Assembly (NCBI GenBank): GCA_964549495.1
Contig: CAZJWJ010000016.1
Coordinates: 1 to 64,000, forward strand
Direction: 5' to 3'
Origin: JACKBJ01 sp964549495
Lineage (GTDB): Bacteria > Chloroflexota > Anaerolineae > Epilineales > Epilineaceae
DNA length: 64,000 nt
The notes below the pieces were generated by a model. It was not told the origin of the DNA, made no database searches, and saw nothing but the letters and a program-made list of their open reading frames with translations. A program made the translations under genes and the position numbers. This document shows positions 43,910-52,303 of this stretch, one piece after another (the stretch's first letter is position 1; the number at the start of each line of letters is the position of its first letter).

Positions 43910-45325
43910 ATGAAGCCCGAATACAGCTTCATCGATCAGGTCTATCGCAGCTTCGAGAAGGCGGCGGCGCTGACCGCCCACGATCGCGGCGTGCTGTCCC
44001 AGATCCGTCAGTGTAACGCGATCTACCGGATGAGCTTCCCCATCCGCCGCGACGACGGCAGCGTCGAGGTCATCGAGGCCTGGCGCGCCGAGCACAGCCA
44101 GCACAAGCTGCCGACCAAGGGCGGCATCCGTTTCGATCTGCGCGTGGACGAGGACGAGGTGACGGCGCTGGCGGCCCTGATGTCCTTCAAGTGCGCGGTG
44201 GTCGACGTGCCCTTCGGCGGTGCCAAGGGCGGCATCCGCATCGACCCGCGCCGGTACTCGGTGAACGAGCTAGAGGCCATCACGCGGCGCTACACCTTCG
44301 AGCTGATGCGCAAGAACTTCATCGGCCCGGGCGTGGACGTGCCGGCGCCGGACTTGGGCACCGGCTCGCGTGAGATGGCCTGGATCGCCGACACCTACCA
44401 GGCCATCACGGCCGGCGATCTGAACGCCCTGGCCTGCGTCACCGGCAAGCCGGTGGGACAGGGCGGCATCCGCGGCCGCGACGGGGCGACGGGGCGCGGG
44501 GTCTACTTCGGGGTGCGCGAGGCCTGCAGCAGTGCCGAGGACATGCGGGCCTTGGGACTCTCGACGGGTGTCGAGGGCAAACGCTTCGTGGTCCAGGGCC
44601 TGGGCAACGTGGGCTATCACGCGGCCGACAACCTCTGCCGGCACGGCGCCATCCTGGTCGGCGTGGCCGAGATCGATGGCGGTTTGCACAACCCGGACGG
44701 CATCGACTTCCAGGACCTGATCGCCTACCGACAGGAGACGGGCGGCGTGGCGGGCTTCCCGGATGCGACTGCGATGCCGCGCTCGACCGATGCGCTGGAG
44801 CTGGAATGCGAGATCCTGGTGCCGGCGGCCATCGAGCGCCAGATTACGACCGACAACGCGCCCCGGATCCAGGCCAAGATCGTGGCCGAGGCGGCCAACG
44901 GTCCGGTGACGGCCAGCGCCGACGAGGTGCTGCGCGATCGGGGCTTGTTGGTCATTCCGGACACCTTCTTGAATGCTGGTGGCGTAACGGTTTCGTATTT
45001 CGAGTGGCTCAAGAACTTGAACCACGTGCGCTACGGACGGCTCGAGCGCCGATTCGAAGGGGCCGCTTTCCGACGGCTGCTCGGGGCGGTGGAGCAGGCG
45101 ACGGGCACGGAGTTCGGGCCGGACGAGGCGACGCAGCTGACCAGCGGGGCTGCGGAGGCGGATCTGGTGGACTCGGGGCTCGAGGACACGATGTGTCAGG
45201 CCTACCAGGAGATCCGCGACATCTGCGCGGAGCATGGCGACGAGATCGACTTGCGGACGGGGGCCTACATCTGCGCGATCGACAAGATCGTGGCGGCCTA
45301 TTCGAACTTGGGCATCTTCCCGTAG
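43910..45325 (+). CDS. gdhA: Glu/Leu/Phe/Val dehydrogenase (glutamate dehydrogenase)
   Basis: This 471-residue enzyme interconverts glutamate and 2-oxoglutarate plus ammonium. The catalytic region KCAVVDVPFGGAKGGI near 95-110 holds the lysine and the Gly-rich loop. GPGVDVPAPDLGTGSREMAWI near 142 and the dinucleotide-binding VVQGLGNVGYHAA near 226-238 are typical, as is VIPDTFLNAGGVTVSYFEWLKN near 346. Two long helices at the C-terminus fit hexameric enzymes. The ATG at 43910 has only a weak Shine-Dalgarno (GAGAGG, distant). It is divergent from glnN, suggesting coordinated nitrogen control. Confidence 0.93.
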   Translation: MKPEYSFIDQVYRSFEKAAALTAHDRGVLSQIRQCNAIYRMSFPIRRDDGSVEVIEAWRAEHSQHKLPTKGGIRFDLRVDEDEVTALAALMSFKCAVVDVPFGGAKGGIRIDPRRYSVNELEAITRRYTFELMRKNFIGPGVDVPAPDLGTGSREMAWIADTYQAITAGDLNALACVTGKPVGQGGIRGRDGATGRGVYFGVREACSSAEDMRALGLSTGVEGKRFVVQGLGNVGYHAADNLCRHGAILVGVAEIDGGLHNPDGIDFQDLIAYRQETGGVAGFPDATAMPRSTDALELECEILVPAAIERQITTDNAPRIQAKIVAEAANGPVTASADEVLRDRGLLVIPDTFLNAGGVTVSYFEWLKNLNHVRYGRLERRFEGAAFRRLLGAVEQATGTEFGPDEATQLTSGAAEADLVDSGLEDTMCQAYQEIRDICAEHGDEIDLRTGAYICAIDKIVAAYSNLGIFP

Positions 45326-45339
45326 GGGCTGTTGGAGAG

Positions 45340-45651
45340 ATGCGGCGACTTCCCGAACTTCGTCCGCCAACGCATCCTGGGGAGATGCTGCTGAAGGGGT
45401 TTCTCGAGCCCTTGGGTTTGACCCAGACGGCCTTTGCGCTGCGCTTGGGGATTTCCTACCCCCGTATGAACGAGTTGATTCGCGGCAAGCGCTCGATGAC
45501 GCCCGACACGGCCCTGCGCTTGGAGCGGGTCTTGGGCATGTCCGCAGATTTCTGGTTGGGCTTGCAGCAGGACTGGGATCTTTGGCACGCACGCCGCGGT
45601 GAGCAGGCGCGCGAGATCGAATCCCTGGAGCCTCTGTCCATGACCGCCTAG
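45340..45651 (+). CDS. HigA family antitoxin-like DNA-binding protein (no HigB partner)
   Basis: This 103-residue XRE-type protein has the HigA layout: PPTHPGEMLLKGFLEPLGLTQ, then the helix-turn-helix TAFALRLGISYPRMNELIRGKRSMTPDTALRLERVLG (about 28-64). It ends with the WLGLQQDWDLWHAR segment typical of HigA. The start ATG is 15 bp after gdhA, with GGAG just upstream. HigB toxins normally lie directly before HigA, but here gdhA occupies that place and the downstream gene is convergent. It is therefore an orphan antitoxin, perhaps recruited as a regulator. Confidence 0.85.
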   Translation: MRRLPELRPPTHPGEMLLKGFLEPLGLTQTAFALRLGISYPRMNELIRGKRSMTPDTALRLERVLGMSADFWLGLQQDWDLWHARRGEQAREIESLEPLSMTA

Positions 45652-45658
45652 ATTGGGC

Positions 45659-46414
45659 TCAGGCGTCGGCGGCACGCCGGCGCCAGGCCTCGTCGTCGAC
45701 GCCCTTGACGAGCAGCCAGAGGGTGAGGGCCATCTCGCTGGGGATGGCCAGGATGAGGACCAGGGTGGCCAGGGGGTCGGCGGCGGCGGGGGCCAAGAGG
45801 GCGCCGAAGCCTTCGAGAAGGTAGCCCAGGGCGCCGAGGGCCAGGAGCCAGCCCAGCCAGCGGGGCAAGAAGCCCGAGCGGTGGACAAGCCAGGCCAGGA
45901 TGGCCAGGTGCAGGCCGAAGAAGAGGCCCCAGACGTGGATCATGAAGCCGTTGGCCTCCATGAACAGGAGGGTGAGGGCTTCGCGCTGGGCCGGCTCGAT
46001 GGCCGCCAGGTAGCCCGCGCCGCCGACCAGGCTCAGCGCCAGGGCGCTCCAGAGCAGGTTGACGCTCTGGACGACGGCCTGTCCGAAGCGGGCCAGCATG
46101 GCCGCCATCGACCAATGAGGGCTGACGGGGCGGAAGAGGACGTAGAGCATGGCCGAGGCGACGACCTCGATGAGGAAGACGGCCACCTCGGCGCTCATGC
46201 TGATGCGGAAGAGAGATTCCGAGGCCTGGATGTTGGCGGCCGTGGCCGCCGCGTCGCCGGCCACGATCAGCTCGGTCTTGCCGATCAGGAATGCCACCGG
46301 GCCGATGAAGAAGAGGGTGAAGTAGAGCACGCCGACGGTGCGGGCCAGGCGGGAGGGCTGGACCCCGAGGATGGGAGGGGGCGAGGCTTGCTGAGCGGCG
46401 GTCGCGGCGGACAT
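45659..46414 (-). CDS. DUF4386 family membrane protein
   Basis: This 251-residue protein has six to seven hydrophobic helices and the N-terminal pattern RLARTVGVLYFTLFFIGPVAFLI seen in DUF4386. Its function is unknown. The ATG at 46414 is preceded by AGGAG; longer in-frame extension (51 residues) lacks support. It is encoded downstream of the oxidoreductase gene on the same strand, separated by 160 bp that hold two hairpins, and converges with the HigA gene (7 bp between stops). Confidence 0.8.
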   Translation of the reverse strand: MSAATAAQQASPPPILGVQPSRLARTVGVLYFTLFFIGPVAFLIGKTELIVAGDAAATAANIQASESLFRISMSAEVAVFLIEVVASAMLYVLFRPVSPHWSMAAMLARFGQAVVQSVNLLWSALALSLVGGAGYLAAIEPAQREALTLLFMEANGFMIHVWGLFFGLHLAILAWLVHRSGFLPRWLGWLLALGALGYLLEGFGALLAPAAADPLATLVLILAIPSEMALTLWLLVKGVDDEAWRRRAADA

Positions 46415-46478
46415 CGGTGGCTCCTGGCAGGTTGGGCGAGTGCGGGTTCGCTGCGATGGGACTGTTGGTGGCTGGGTT

Positions 46479-46545
46479 GGCGCCTCGACTCGGGTCGAGG
46501 CGCCCATCGAATTCGCCCGCGCCACGGACCGGTTTCGATCCGTGG
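46479..46545 (-). terminator. tandem hairpins between the oxidoreductase and DUF4386 genes
   Basis: GGCGCCTCGA/TCGAGGCGCC (46479-46504, 10-bp stem, 6-nt loop) and CCACGGA/TCCGTGG (46522-46545, 7-bp stem) follow the oxidoreductase stop. They are candidate terminators or processing signals. There is no T-tract. Confidence 0.4.
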
Positions 46546-46574
46546 GGCTGCGCCGAGTCCGGCGCATGGCGAAC

Positions 46575-47543
46575 TCAGACGGTGACGACGGTCTTGCCGT
46601 GGCTGCGGCCGGCTCCCACGTGCTCGATGGCCTCGGCGGCTCGAGCCAATGGGAAGGTGGTGCCGACTCGGGGGGTCAGCTGGCCGGCCTCGATGAGCTC
46701 TGCCAAGGCAGCCAGATCGTCGCGGTTGGGGCTGGAGATCAGCGGGCGCAGGGTCTGGCCGACGAAGGGCGAGAGCAGGGCGGCGCGGATGGTGCGGCCG
46801 AAGCCCATCGTGGCGTTGCCACCCGATCCGCCGACGATGACCAAGGTGCCCTTGGGCGTGAGTGCCCGGCGCAGCTCGGGCAGCGGGCGATTGCCGGCGA
46901 TGTCGATGATCACATCGTAAGGCCGGCCCGAGTCGGTGATGCCCTCCCGGGTGTAGTCGATGACCGCGTCGGCGCCCAGCTCGCGCAAGAGATCCAGGTT
47001 GCGGGTGCTGGCCACGCCGGTCACCTCGGCGCCGAGGGCCTTGGCGATCTGGACGGCGAAGGAGCCGACGCCGCCGGAGGCGCCGATGACGAGGACGCGC
47101 TGGCCCGGGCCGGCCCCGCCGGCGTCGCGGACGGCCTGCAAGGCGGTGAAGCCGGAGATGGGCACGGCGGCGGCCTGCTCGAAGGTGATGGCGGCGGGTT
47201 TGTGGACCAGCTGGCTGGCGGGGACGGCCATCAGCTCGGCCAGGGCCCCCTTGCCCCAGCCGAAAACCTCGTCGCCCGGCGCGAATCCGGTGACCTCGGT
47301 GCCAACGGCCTCGACGATGCCGGCCATCTCCAGGCCGGCCACCGCCTGCTTGGGCTCGAAGAAGCCGTAGGAGGGGCGGGCGATGTAGGGCAGACCCTTG
47401 GCGATCAGCCAGTCGCCCTTGGCGACGGCGGTGGCCTTGATGCGGATCAGGACCTGGTCGGCGGCGATCTCGGGGGCCGGGACCTCGCGCGCCTCGAGGA
47501 CCTGGCTGGGCGCGCCGAAGGCGTGGTGGACGATGGCTTGCAT
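46575..47543 (-). CDS. zinc-independent MDR oxidoreductase (quinone-oxidoreductase-like)
   Basis: This 322-residue medium-chain dehydrogenase/reductase uses NADPH. It has KATAVAKGDWLIAKG in the catalytic domain and VLVIGASGGVGSFAVQIAKALGA in the Rossmann domain near 148-172. Zinc-ligand cysteines are absent, so it belongs to the quinone oxidoreductase/enoyl reductase branch. It is divergent from a TetR regulator with a shared palindromic operator, so it is probably induced by a small molecule that the TetR protein binds (inference). The start is ATG. Confidence 0.9.
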   Translation of the reverse strand: MQAIVHHAFGAPSQVLEAREVPAPEIAADQVLIRIKATAVAKGDWLIAKGLPYIARPSYGFFEPKQAVAGLEMAGIVEAVGTEVTGFAPGDEVFGWGKGALAELMAVPASQLVHKPAAITFEQAAAVPISGFTALQAVRDAGGAGPGQRVLVIGASGGVGSFAVQIAKALGAEVTGVASTRNLDLLRELGADAVIDYTREGITDSGRPYDVIIDIAGNRPLPELRRALTPKGTLVIVGGSGGNATMGFGRTIRAALLSPFVGQTLRPLISSPNRDDLAALAELIEAGQLTPRVGTTFPLARAAEAIEHVGAGRSHGKTVVTV

Positions 47544-47565
47544 GCGCTTGTCTCCTGGACTGGCA

Positions 47566-47601
47566 TTTACGGTGTAAACCGTGTACAGTTTACACTGTAA
47601 A
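47566..47601. promoter_or_regulatory. 36-bp palindromic operator between the oxidoreductase and tetR genes
   Basis: TTTACGGTGTAAAC (47566-47579) and GTTTACACTGTAAA (47588-47601) are inverted repeats matching at 13 of 14 positions, separated by 8 bp. Each arm is itself nearly palindromic (TTTAC...GTAAA). This is a typical TetR-family binding site overlapping the divergent promoters, consistent with autoregulation. Confidence 0.75.
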
Positions 47602-47638
47602 TCGGATCTGTCAACAAGGAGATGAGAGGAGTCTGGAG

Positions 47639-48313
47639 ATGGCCGAGTCCAAGAAGCGCGAGCCGGTGACGAGGGAGCGGATCCTGGAGGTCGCGCTGCG
47701 ATTGGCCGACGCGGATGGCCTGGCGGCGCTGAGCATGCGGCGCATCGCCGGCGAATTGGGGGTCGAGGCGATGGCCCTCTACAACCACGTGGCCAACAAG
47801 GACGCCATCCTGGACGGGCTGATGGAGCAGGTGCTATCCGAGATCGAGCTGCCGGATCCGGAGGGCGACTGGAAGGAGGGCATGCGGCGCCGGGCCAGGT
47901 CCGCCCGCGCGGTCTTCGCCCGGCATCCCTGGGCCATGGGGGTGCTGGAGGCCCGGCCGCAGAACTCCAGCCCGCAGCGATTGGGCTACTACGAACGGGT
48001 TCTTGGGACCCTGACCTCGTCCGGCTTCGACAGCCGGCTGGCCATGCGCGGCTTCTCCATCCTGGACGCCTACATCTACGGCTTCATCTTCCAGGAGCAG
48101 AGCCTGGCCTTCGATGACGACGACAGCCTCCAGGAGGTGGGTGCCGACCTCCTGCGCCAGATGGCCGAGGCCTACCCGAACCTGACGGCGGCGACCCGGG
48201 ACGCCATGAGCGAGGGCTACGACTACGCCGAGGAGTTCCGCTTCGGGCTGGACCTGATCATCGATGCCCTGGAGCGGGCGCGGGACCGCGGCACTCGGCC
48301 GCCGGCAGGATGA
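47639..48313 (+). CDS. TetR/AcrR family transcriptional regulator
   Basis: This 224-residue repressor has an N-terminal TetR helix-turn-helix (TRERILEVALRLADADGLAALSMRRIAGELGVEAMALYNHVANKDAILDGL, about 11-61). The C-terminal domain resembles the TetR_C_1 type. The ATG at 47639 has GAGAGGAG nearby. It is divergent from the MDR oxidoreductase, with a strong inverted repeat between them. It likely represses both genes and is released by a hydrophobic ligand, as for other family members. Confidence 0.9.
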   Translation: MAESKKREPVTRERILEVALRLADADGLAALSMRRIAGELGVEAMALYNHVANKDAILDGLMEQVLSEIELPDPEGDWKEGMRRRARSARAVFARHPWAMGVLEARPQNSSPQRLGYYERVLGTLTSSGFDSRLAMRGFSILDAYIYGFIFQEQSLAFDDDDSLQEVGADLLRQMAEAYPNLTAATRDAMSEGYDYAEEFRFGLDLIIDALERARDRGTRPPAG

Positions 48314-48353
48314 TGTCCTTCGGCAAGGCGAAAACCTGCGGCTCGCCGCCTCG

Positions 48354-51092
48354 TCACCAGCACGGGATCTCGCCCGCGATCCCCTCGTAGATCGCGCGCA
48401 GGTCGGCCGGCGTCGGCGCGAAGCGGTAGCGCTGGCGCTGGCCGGCCGCGCGCTGTAGCAAGTCGGCGTCCACGTCCTGGCCCAGCCCGATCGCATAGAC
48501 GACGATGCCGGCCGCCTGCGCGCGATCGGCCGCCTCGATCACCGGGTCCACCTCGTCCTGCCGGCCGTCCGAGAGCAGGATGATCATCGGCACGCGCCGG
48601 GGATCGTCGCCGGTGCCGGCCAGGGCTTCGATGGCCCGCTCGAGGCCCAGGTCGATGCGCGTGCCCTGCGCGGTTTCCAGGGATTGGATGCCCGCCTCCA
48701 CCAGGGCACGATCGTCGGTCAGGGCGGTGAGCACCCGCGCCTGGGCGTCGAAGTGGACCAGCGCTGCCCGGTCGCCGCCGGGGACCAGGTCGATGATGCC
48801 GACGAAGCTCTGCAGGGCGCTGCGGGCGGCCTCGATCTTCTCGCCGGCCATGCTCGACGAGGTATCGACCACCAGGGCCACGTCGAGTCGCTTTTGGCCG
48901 GGCCGGCAGTGATCGGCGAGCAGGAGCGGCAGGTAGACGGGCACCGGCTCGACGGTAGGCGGCAGCGGGGTGTTGGTTGCGCTCGGCGAGGGCGTCGCGC
49001 TCGGCATGGGTGTCGGGCTGGGATGGATGGGCGTGGCCGTCGGCGCGATGACCTCGACCTCGGGGATGGGGAAGACCAAGCGCTGCGGCTGGCCCCAGCC
49101 ATCGGTGAAATTGGCGACGGCTTCGATGTTGGTCGGCCAGCGCCCGGGCTGCAGGGGCTCCAGCTCGAGGCCGAAGATGCTGCGCTGCCGGTCGATGCTC
49201 GGCATTTGCCAGTGGACCTCGGAGCCGATCACGGTGCCGGGCGCCGATACGCTGCCGGCCACCAGGCGCATGTTGGCCGGCAAGCGGTCGACCAGCTCCA
49301 GGTCGGTGGCCAGGTGATCCGGCCAGCGGTAGCCGAGCGCGCGCTTGGCGGCATCGGCGGCCGTCTCGAGCACGTCGGCGTCGCTGTCGGCCAGGACCGA
49401 GGCGTGGCCGGCGTTCCAGCCGGTGGGATCCCGCTGCATGACCAGGATCCGATGGCCGGCGTCCCGGGCAGCTTGCGCGGCCTCCTCCGCCGGATTGTAG
49501 TCGTTGCAATCCGCCGGCCGGAAGGCGACATCGCGGCTGCAGTAGGGCGCTTGAAGCAGCAGGATCACGGTCTGCCGGCCGGGCGAGGCTTCCAGCATCT
49601 TGGCCGCGCCCGCGATCCCCATCTTGACCTGCGGGATCGGTGACAGATCGAAGCGTCGGCCGCGCTGGATCTTGCCCGCGGCCACGTCGAGCGCGGCCGC
49701 ATCATGGCTGAGCGCTTGCTCCTCCACCGAGCTGCTCAGGTAGGAGAGCAGCCCCACGCGGTGGACGTCGAAGTCGATGCGCCCCAAGAGCTTGCGCAGC
49801 TCGGCTAGCAGCTGCCCGTTGTAGCTGGGCTGGTCCACGTAGAGTTGCGGCAGGGCGATGACGATGTCGGTGGGGATTTGGCCCACCCCGCAGGCGCCTT
49901 CGAGGGCCAGCGTCAACCGGGTCGTCGCGCCCAGCGGCAGGCGCAGGGGGTCGGCCACTTTGTCGACGCGGTAGGCACAATCCGCGCCGTCCGGTGCGGG
50001 CAGACCGGTCGTGGCATCGCCGGGCTGGAAGACCGAGACCAGGCCCGCCTGCTCGTCGGAGACGAAGACCCGGCCGTCCTCGTGCACTTCCAGGTCGGAG
50101 AGAGTGGCCGGATCGGAGGTCGAGAAAGGACGGGCATCGAAGCGCGCGAGCAGGCTCCCGTCCGGCTCGTAGACCTCGACGACGCCGGAGAGCCGCAGGC
50201 CGTAGACCCGGCCCTCCGGTCCGCCGGCCACGCGCCACACGTCCCCCTGTACGGGCGTGCGGGCCACTTCGTTGCCGCGCCAGTCGTAGACCACCACCTC
50301 GTCGGCCAGGTCGTCGAGCAGGTAGATGCGGCCCTCCGGCCCCAGGTCCAGATCGACGAAGGGATTGAACTGGATGCTGCCGGCGGTCGCGAGCTCGAGG
50401 TCCCAGCCGCGCTGCCGCCGGCCGTCCGTTCCCACGGCCATGATCTCCACCGATTCGGGCGCGGCTCGAATGAAGTGATTCTGGCGTAGGTAGCGTTCGT
50501 AGAGGATGAAGATCATGCCCGAGTCGGCATGGTGGACCATGTTCACGACTCGGCCGCAGCGGGAGGTGTTGCAGGATGCGATCCCGGTGTTCGGGTTCAC
50601 CGTCAGCGGGAACTCGCCCAGCTCGAGGCCCCAATCCTTCTCGAGCACCTCGACGGTCTGGCCGCGCCAGGGCTCCTCGACCACTTCGAAGCGACCGATC
50701 CCGTGCCGGTTGTACCAGGGACTGATCTCCTCGAGGTAGTAGCCGAATACGGCATCGGTCGACCCGTCGCTCACCGCGGCCACATCCAGCCACAGGCGCT
50801 TCGAGCTGCTGGCCCCATCGGCATAGGTGCTCACGGTGGGGAAGGCGCGCTGCAGCCCGCCGTCCAGGTCGAAGAGCCGCAGGCGCGTCGAGCGATCGCG
50901 CACCAGGATCGAGCCGGCGGGCGTCAAGCCCAGCTGTAGCGGCGCCTGCAGCCCGGTGTCCTGATAGGCATCGGCGGCGGCCAGGGCCAGCGAGTCGACG
51001 CGGTTGAGGCGCGCGTCCACGTAGCGCACCAAAGCCGGGGTCGTGGGCTGACTGGCATCCTTGCCACGCATCGCCCGTCCGCGCGCCACGAG
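48354..51092 (-). CDS. C-terminal part of a split secreted propeller / von Willebrand factor A protein
   Basis: This frame continues the N-terminal half encoded at 50924-52087 after a -1 shift near 51092-51098. It encodes NHL/SMP-type propeller repeats (about 30-350 of this part, such as GRIYLLDDLADEVVVYDWRGNEV) and a first vWA-like region (DIVIALPQLYVDQPSYNGQLL). A Pro/Thr/Ser linker, the motif VYLPLLLADHC and a vWA domain with an intact MIDAS motif (DVALVVDTSSSMAG) follow. It has no signal peptide of its own. The only ATG near its start (51071) lies in the middle of the propeller, so it is not a natural independent gene start. Confidence 0.7.
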   Translation of the reverse strand, partial: LVARGRAMRGKDASQPTTPALVRYVDARLNRVDSLALAAADAYQDTGLQAPLQLGLTPAGSILVRDRSTRLRLFDLDGGLQRAFPTVSTYADGASSSKRLWLDVAAVSDGSTDAVFGYYLEEISPWYNRHGIGRFEVVEEPWRGQTVEVLEKDWGLELGEFPLTVNPNTGIASCNTSRCGRVVNMVHHADSGMIFILYERYLRQNHFIRAAPESVEIMAVGTDGRRQRGWDLELATAGSIQFNPFVDLDLGPEGRIYLLDDLADEVVVYDWRGNEVARTPVQGDVWRVAGGPEGRVYGLRLSGVVEVYEPDGSLLARFDARPFSTSDPATLSDLEVHEDGRVFVSDEQAGLVSVFQPGDATTGLPAPDGADCAYRVDKVADPLRLPLGATTRLTLALEGACGVGQIPTDIVIALPQLYVDQPSYNGQLLAELRKLLGRIDFDVHRVGLLSYLSSSVEEQALSHDAAALDVAAGKIQRGRRFDLSPIPQVKMGIAGAAKMLEASPGRQTVILLLQAPYCSRDVAFRPADCNDYNPAEEAAQAARDAGHRILVMQRDPTGWNAGHASVLADSDADVLETAADAAKRALGYRWPDHLATDLELVDRLPANMRLVAGSVSAPGTVIGSEVHWQMPSIDRQRSIFGLELEPLQPGRWPTNIEAVANFTDGWGQPQRLVFPIPEVEVIAPTATPIHPSPTPMPSATPSPSATNTPLPPTVEPVPVYLPLLLADHCRPGQKRLDVALVVDTSSSMAGEKIEAARSALQSFVGIIDLVPGGDRAALVHFDAQARVLTALTDDRALVEAGIQSLETAQGTRIDLGLERAIEALAGTGDDPRRVPMIILLSDGRQDEVDPVIEAADRAQAAGIVVYAIGLGQDVDADLLQRAAGQRQRYRFAPTPADLRAIYEGIAGEIPCW

Positions 51093-52087
51093 GGGCCCGG
51101 ATTGGGGTTGAAGGTGGCCAGGGCCTGGAAGCGGCCCAGCTGCGGCAGGATCCGCGCCAGCTGTACGGTGGGACCGCAGATCGTCCCGCCGGCCGCGCTC
51201 TCGGCCACGACGAAGTCGAAGCTCTGGGCATCGCCGATCTGACAGGCGTGGATCCCCTCGCCCACCCATACCCCGTCGCCGCCGAGGGCGTTGACCACGG
51301 GCTTGTCGGGCTCTAGGGGCATGCAGCGCCGACCGAGCTTCGTGACGTAGCGCGGCTGGTTGAGGTCGTAGACGCGCCGGAAGCTCAGCCCGCCCGCCTC
51401 GACGTCGAAGAGTTGTACGCGCAGCCCGCCGAAGTCGAGCGCGGCCAAGACCATCCCGTCCTCGCTGATCGACAGGTCGCTCAGCCCGCTGAAGCTGCCG
51501 GTCTCGGTGCCCGGTCCGCCGATGGAGAATTGCTCGAGCCCGGCGGCGTCGAAGGCACGGATCTGATTTCGCGACCGGTCGGCGACGTAGACCCGATCCG
51601 CCTCGGCCGCCGCGATCGCCGCGCCGTCGATGTCGGTCCAGGCGTCCACGAAGCCCCCGTCGAGATCGTAGACCACCACCCGGGCCGCGCTGTCGTCCAG
51701 CACGTAGACCCGCTGGTCACCGCGCGCCACCGACAGATCGCCCGCGCCGCGCAGCGCCTCGGGCCCATCGCCCTGCGTGCCGAAGGGCGCGCCGAAGCGC
51801 CCGTCCGGCTGGATGACGTGCACCCCCGCGATGCCGCGGTCGCTGACGTAGCTGCGGCCGTCGGTGGCCAGGTCCATGCCCACCGCATCGCGGATCAGGC
51901 CGGCCTCGGCCGCATCACGCTGCGGCCATTGGTCGACCATCGTGTAACTGCCCGGTGCGCCTTGCGCCGCGGCGGGGGCGGTCGTCGAACTCCCGCCGAT
52001 GATGGTCAGGCCGAAGAGGAGGACCAGCCGTGAGAGGGTCGCAGTTCCGGGTGATCGGAGACGATGGCGAAGTCGATGCATGGACAT
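50924..52087 (-). CDS. N-terminal part of a split secreted propeller / von Willebrand factor A protein
   Basis: This frame holds a signal peptide (about residues 15-42) and propeller repeats (GRSYVSDRGIAGVHVIQPDGRFG; RVYVLDDSAARVVVYDLDGGF). It then ends in a short Arg/Pro/Trp-rich tail that looks like out-of-frame translation. Up to ATFNPNPGP the sequence is natural; the natural continuation is in the other frame (the 48354-51092 feature). Together they would encode about 1,240 residues: signal peptide, propeller, linker, vWA. ATG at 52087 is favoured by GAGGGG upstream; 52105 and 52081 are alternatives. Confidence 0.7.
   Translation of the reverse strand: MSMHRLRHRLRSPGTATLSRLVLLFGLTIIGGSSTTAPAAAQGAPGSYTMVDQWPQRDAAEAGLIRDAVGMDLATDGRSYVSDRGIAGVHVIQPDGRFGAPFGTQGDGPEALRGAGDLSVARGDQRVYVLDDSAARVVVYDLDGGFVDAWTDIDGAAIAAAEADRVYVADRSRNQIRAFDAAGLEQFSIGGPGTETGSFSGLSDLSISEDGMVLAALDFGGLRVQLFDVEAGGLSFRRVYDLNQPRYVTKLGRRCMPLEPDKPVVNALGGDGVWVGEGIHACQIGDAQSFDFVVAESAAGGTICGPTVQLARILPQLGRFQALATFNPNPGPSWRADGRCVARMPVSPRPRLWCATWTRASTASTRWPWPPPMPIRTPGCRRRYSWA
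51092..51098 (-). other. frameshift site, G GGC CCC heptamer
   Basis: On the minus strand the zero-frame codons CCG GGC CCC contain the heptamer G_GGC_CCC, which fits the X XXY YYZ rule for -1 slippage. The downstream frame is reached by one -1 step here. It may be a true mutation, a consensus error in a GC homopolymer run, or programmed frameshifting. Confidence 0.45.
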
Positions 52088-52108
52088 GAGACCCCCTCGA
52101 GACATTGC

Positions 52109-52303
52109 CTACGAACGAACGTCCTTGTCGTCGCTCGGGCTCGAACTGCGTCCCAACTCTTCTTCTAGATCCTGCAACGACGGAAGCAAGCCTTCCAGAG
52201 CCTCGCGAAGCGCAGGCAATCGTTCCTCCACGGTGGACCAAACCAGTTCCGGACTTATGCCCACCAGAATCTGAGCGAGATAGACTCGGGGATCCTTGCT
52301 CAC
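52109..52303 (-). pseudogene. HepT-like (HEPN) protein with its central catalytic region deleted
   Basis: The 64-residue frame starts SKDPRVYLAQIL like a HepT toxin. It then jumps straight to the C-terminal ISPELVWSTVEERLPALREALEGLL segment. The roughly 60-residue middle, which carries the RX4-6HXY RNase motif of HEPN proteins, is absent without breaking the frame. GTG overlaps the stop of the MntA-like gene (GTGA), the normal order for these modules. It is almost certainly non-toxic, although it may still fold or bind its partner. Confidence 0.7.

Noticed and set aside
51071..51269. An independent start for the vWA part of the split protein
   Set aside because: The candidate starts lie inside the propeller, with no signal peptide or Shine-Dalgarno. 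The sequence before 51092 in that frame is not propeller-like.
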